Position numbers and translations under genes: made by a program | Part shown: positions 6,732 through 9,049 of the stretch, piece by piece | Position numbering within the stretch: position 1 is the stretch's first letter | How the letters are laid out: each line of letters starts with the position of its first letter | Origin: Micrococcaceae bacterium UBA4005 | Lineage (GTDB): Bacteria; Actinomycetota; Actinomycetes; Actinomycetales; Micrococcaceae | Assembly (NCBI GenBank): GCA_002384315.1 | Contig: DGBL01000054.1 | Coordinates: 1-9,049 of the forward strand | Reading direction: 5' to 3' | DNA length: 9,049 nt | The notes under the pieces: model-generated | What the model was told of the DNA's origin: nothing | The model's database searches: none | Seen by the model: only the letters and a program-made list of their open reading frames with translations

Positions 6732-8434
6732 GCGAGGCGGAAATCCCGGCAGGAAACCCATCCGGAGATCCGGTGCAGGAACCAGCCGACGGTGCGGCCA
6801 CCTCCGCCGCTCCGGCCACAACCGTCAACAGCGGCCGCCAGGCCCGTTGGCGGCGTGTTGCGGCGGGACTGGTCGGGGTCCTGCTGCTCGGCGCGACCGG
6901 AGCTGTCGCGGCTGGCGCCTCCTTCGTCCAACCCGACCCGGCGACGATGAGTTTTGCCGTGCCGGAGGCGGCCGTGCCAGCGGGGCGCCTGACGGCGACC
7001 TGTCCCGGACCGCCCCGGTTGCTCGGCGGCGATATTGCCGGAGTGGACCCGGAATTCAGTCCCACCTCGGAGACGGCCCGCACCCAGGTGAGTGCCTTCG
7101 TGCTCAGCGATCTCGGCGGGAAGGTCCCGGGCAGCAGCCTCAGTCCGCTCGACGGCGGCGACCCGCTTACCGTGATCCAGGAAGCAGCCCAGGCACCAGT
7201 CGACGAGGCCGCGTCCCCGGCTCCCAGCGGCGAGGACGGGCTCACCGAACGCATCGCCGGGATCGCCAAGGGAACACCCGTCGATGGGCCGAGCATCCTC
7301 AGCGCCGACGCATTGGGATCGCTGTCTCCGGTCGGGGCAGGGCTGCTGACGTTCACCGCATCCGATGGGGACCTGCAGGGGCTGGCGACGGCCCGTTGCC
7401 AGCCGGCCTCCAGCGACTTCTGGCTGCTGGGAGCCTCCACAACGGTCGGCGTGACCTCCGTCCTCGAGCTCGATAATCCATCGGAGACTCCTGCGACGGT
7501 GGATTTGGAACTCGTTGGCTCCGACGGTGCCATTGACGCCGCCGGGACCCGGGGTTTACTGGTTCCACCGGGGGCGTCCCGGCAGATCGTGCTCGGAGGA
7601 CTAGCCACCGACCAGGAGCGGCTTGCCGTCCGGGTCACAAGCGTCGGTGGACGCGTCTCCGGGGTGATACAGCAGAGCGTGCTGCGCGGGATCACCCCAG
7701 GCGGAGTGGATATCCTGCAGCCGGCGGCCCCCGCGGCTCCGATTCAGGTCACCCCCGGAATCAGCATCCAAAACCGCGAGACCGCGAAGGACATACGCCA
7801 ACAAGAGGGGTACGCTACCGCTGCACCGGAGCTTCAGGTGCTGGTTCCGGGCAGCAGCGATGCCGTGCTGGATATCAAGATCTTCGGCCCCGACGGGGAA
7901 GAATCCCTGCCTGGTGGCGGGGTCATCACGGCGGCGGCAGGCACCGTGAGCACTATCCCGCTGGATTCGCTTCCGGAGGGAAACTTTACGGTCTCGGTCA
8001 CCTCCGATGTCTCGATCACCACGTCGGTGCGGGTGAGCAGAGGCACCGCAGCCGCGGAACCAGTGGACTTCGGGTTCGCCGGTCCCACCGGGCGGCTGGG
8101 CAGCAACCATGCGGTGGTCTTCGCGCGGGGAGCCGAATCGACCTTGGTGTTCGGTGTGCCAGCCGGGCGCTCCATCATCCAGCTCACCCCGGTGCTGGCC
8201 GATGGGTCCCTGGGCACGGCCCGCGACTTCGATATTGCCGGAGGGACCACCGCGGTGGTTTCCGCCGGTTCACTGGGCAAAGGCGCGGTGGGTGCGCTGG
8301 TAAGCGTATCCGGGGACGCCATCTACGGCGCCCAGCTGAACGAGCTCGGCGGCGCGGTCGCCGGAGTGTCGGTCTCTGCAATTCCGCCGGCGGACACCGG
8401 TCAGCAAAGCCTGCCGGTGACTCTGGGCTACTGA
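6728..8434 (+). CDS. DUF5719-family membrane-anchored extracytoplasmic protein
   Basis: I recognise this as the actinobacterial DUF5719 family, whose function is unknown. The 568-residue protein starts with about 43 polar residues and a basic stretch (RQARWRRV), then one hydrophobic helix at about 45-66 (GLVGVLLLGATGAVAAGASF). The long polar lead favours a signal anchor over a cleaved signal peptide; there is no lipobox cysteine. The remaining 500 or so residues are rich in Gly, Ala, Ser, Thr and Val, suggesting repeated beta-sandwich-like domains outside the cell. Only two cysteines are present, C92 in ATCPGPP and C224 in ARCQP, which could form one disulfide. I see no catalytic motif. The ATG overlaps the glycosyltransferase stop in an ATGA, so the two proteins are probably made in step and may form a complex. 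The C-terminus ends in SLPVTLGY. Confidence 0.85.
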   Translation: MSEAEIPAGNPSGDPVQEPADGAATSAAPATTVNSGRQARWRRVAAGLVGVLLLGATGAVAAGASFVQPDPATMSFAVPEAAVPAGRLTATCPGPPRLLGGDIAGVDPEFSPTSETARTQVSAFVLSDLGGKVPGSSLSPLDGGDPLTVIQEAAQAPVDEAASPAPSGEDGLTERIAGIAKGTPVDGPSILSADALGSLSPVGAGLLTFTASDGDLQGLATARCQPASSDFWLLGASTTVGVTSVLELDNPSETPATVDLELVGSDGAIDAAGTRGLLVPPGASRQIVLGGLATDQERLAVRVTSVGGRVSGVIQQSVLRGITPGGVDILQPAAPAAPIQVTPGISIQNRETAKDIRQQEGYATAAPELQVLVPGSSDAVLDIKIFGPDGEESLPGGGVITAAAGTVSTIPLDSLPEGNFTVSVTSDVSITTSVRVSRGTAAAEPVDFGFAGPTGRLGSNHAVVFARGAESTLVFGVPAGRSIIQLTPVLADGSLGTARDFDIAGGTTAVVSAGSLGKGAVGALVSVSGDAIYGAQLNELGGAVAGVSVSAIPPADTGQQSLPVTLGY

Positions 8435-8450
8435 GCTGGCCCTGCGCGTC

Positions 8451-8466
8451 GCGGAACCGGTTCCGC
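8451..8466. terminator. 16-bp palindrome between convergent genes, possible bidirectional terminator
   Basis: GCGGAACCGGTTCCGC is a perfect palindrome within the 36-bp gap between the DUF5719 stop and the minus-strand metallopeptidase-family stop. As RNA it can form a 5-6 bp stem from either strand. No T-tract follows in either direction, so intrinsic termination is only a possibility; a protein-binding site is the alternative. Confidence 0.35.
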
Positions 8467-8470
8467 CCGG

Positions 8471-8965
8471 TCAGGCCTGCGACCGGCCGTACGCCGGATC
8501 GACCGCTTCCGGGGCCATGCCCATCAACTCGGCGGTCTGTTCCACCACCACATCATGAATCAGCTCGTTCACCGGAACCGTGCCCTTCGCCGCCATTTCC
8601 AGCGGGCGCCGGTAGAGCGTAATCACGGCCGGTCGCCCAGGAGCGGCATGGGTGGCCGAGCCCAGCAGGCCGTGCACGGATGCCGGGGAGATATGTTCAA
8701 GACCGCCGGGGATTTCCTGGACCACGATCTGCAGGTCCTGGATACGTTCGCCCCACAACCGCTCGAGCCGCTGGGAGGATTCCAGCACCCACGCGTCGAA
8801 CTGTTCGGCGCGGCTGCGGAATCCCGGAAGGTGAGATCCGATCAGCGCTCCGCGCAGCCCCCTGCCGTGGCGGTTTCGGCGCCGCTCCGCGAAGGAGCGC
8901 GGATTCCTGAAGTCCGCCGGGGAAGCTTCCGTGAACCTCACCGAGAAAGAAGGGGTGTCCTGCAT
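8471..8965 (-). CDS. Metallopeptidase-family (zincin-like) protein with degenerate HExxH
   Basis: The protein resembles the small zincin-fold 'metallopeptidase family' proteins of actinobacteria, of which M. tuberculosis Rv3259 is an example (recalled). From the ATG at 8965 it has 164 residues. After a basic stretch (RRRNRHGRGLRG, 28-39) comes the family-like segment LPGFRSRAEQFDAWVLES (46-63), then VVQEIP (81-86) and ITLYRRPLE (115-123). The active-site segment reads ELIHDVVVEQTAEL (134-147). The first histidine (137) is kept, but Glu is replaced by Asp (138) and the second zinc-binding His by Val (141). Zinc proteolysis therefore looks unlikely; the function is unknown. The start is unsettled. 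ATG 8965 has GGAGGA about 13 nt upstream, which is long; ATG 9004 gives 177 residues but has no ribosome site and is preceded by an in-frame stop. The gene is convergent with the DUF5719 gene. Confidence 0.8.
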   Translation of the reverse strand: MQDTPSFSVRFTEASPADFRNPRSFAERRRNRHGRGLRGALIGSHLPGFRSRAEQFDAWVLESSQRLERLWGERIQDLQIVVQEIPGGLEHISPASVHGLLGSATHAAPGRPAVITLYRRPLEMAAKGTVPVNELIHDVVVEQTAELMGMAPEAVDPAYGRSQA

Positions 8966-9049
8966 GTATTGACTGTAATCCTCCGCGCGCCGCAACGCAC
9001 CCATCCGCCGGGCGAGTCATCCGCGCAGCGGCCTCCCGCACAGCCAGCC
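8966..9049. other. Right-end upstream region of the metallopeptidase-family gene
   Basis: Apart from up to 13 extra codons if that gene starts at 9004, I see no coding frame, clear promoter or repeat here. In related actinobacteria a divergent DUF3499 gene lies next to this family (recalled); it would start beyond the right edge. Confidence 0.4.

Noticed and set aside
7030..8243. CGATATTGCCGGAG occurring twice in the DUF5719 gene (about 7030 and 8230)
   Set aside because: Both copies encode a DIAG tetrapeptide with preferred codons, and the flanks differ. No larger repeat unit was seen.
8968..8973. TTGACT on the plus strand as a -35 for a gene beyond the right edge
   Set aside because: No -10-like hexamer lies 16-19 bp downstream, where the sequence is GC-rich, and it overlaps the start of the minus-strand gene.

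Overview
The window comes from a high-GC Gram-positive actinobacterium, most likely an Arthrobacter-like Micrococcaceae. The evidence is the strong G/C bias at third codon positions, a WhiB-family iron-sulfur regulator, a TIGR03089-type protein and a DUF5719-type protein, all actinobacterial hallmarks. The genes look like conserved chromosomal core rather than a mobile island: I see no transposase, integrase, tRNA, rRNA, CRISPR array or phage gene. From memory, the gene order partly matches the Mycobacterium tuberculosis region running from the DUF3499/metallopeptidase/whiB2 genes (about Rv3258c-Rv3260c) to a TIGR03089 gene, purK and a GtrA-like gene (about Rv3268-Rv3277).

Left part (1-1720): the 3'-truncated purine gene purK runs off the left edge on the minus strand. 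It is divergent from a small GtrA-family membrane protein gene on the plus strand. The roughly 160-bp gap between them is packed with dyad symmetry, including two perfect hairpins. The middle gene (1745-2506, minus) is a TIGR03089 protein, half of an AMP-binding enzyme fold without the catalytic motifs. It is convergent with the GtrA gene and divergent from whiB.

Central block (about 2668-8434, plus): a promoter whose -10 lies inside a 16-bp palindrome precedes a WhiB2/WhmD-like gene with an unusually long N-terminal extension. Eleven bases after its stop comes a very large gene (about 1116 aa) that joins a cytoplasmic GT2 glycosyltransferase to a multi-pass membrane module and an extracytoplasmic C-terminal domain. 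An ATGA overlap couples this gene to a membrane-anchored DUF5719 protein. The three genes look like one transcription unit, which I read as a WhiB-linked cell-envelope glycosylation module. That functional reading is inference.

Right end (8435-9049): a 16-bp palindrome lies between convergent genes. It is followed by a minus-strand zincin-fold 'metallopeptidase family' gene whose HExxH motif is degenerate, so it is probably not a working protease. The last bases appear to be its upstream region. The best leads for new biology are the whiB-GT2-DUF5719 unit and its palindromic promoter.
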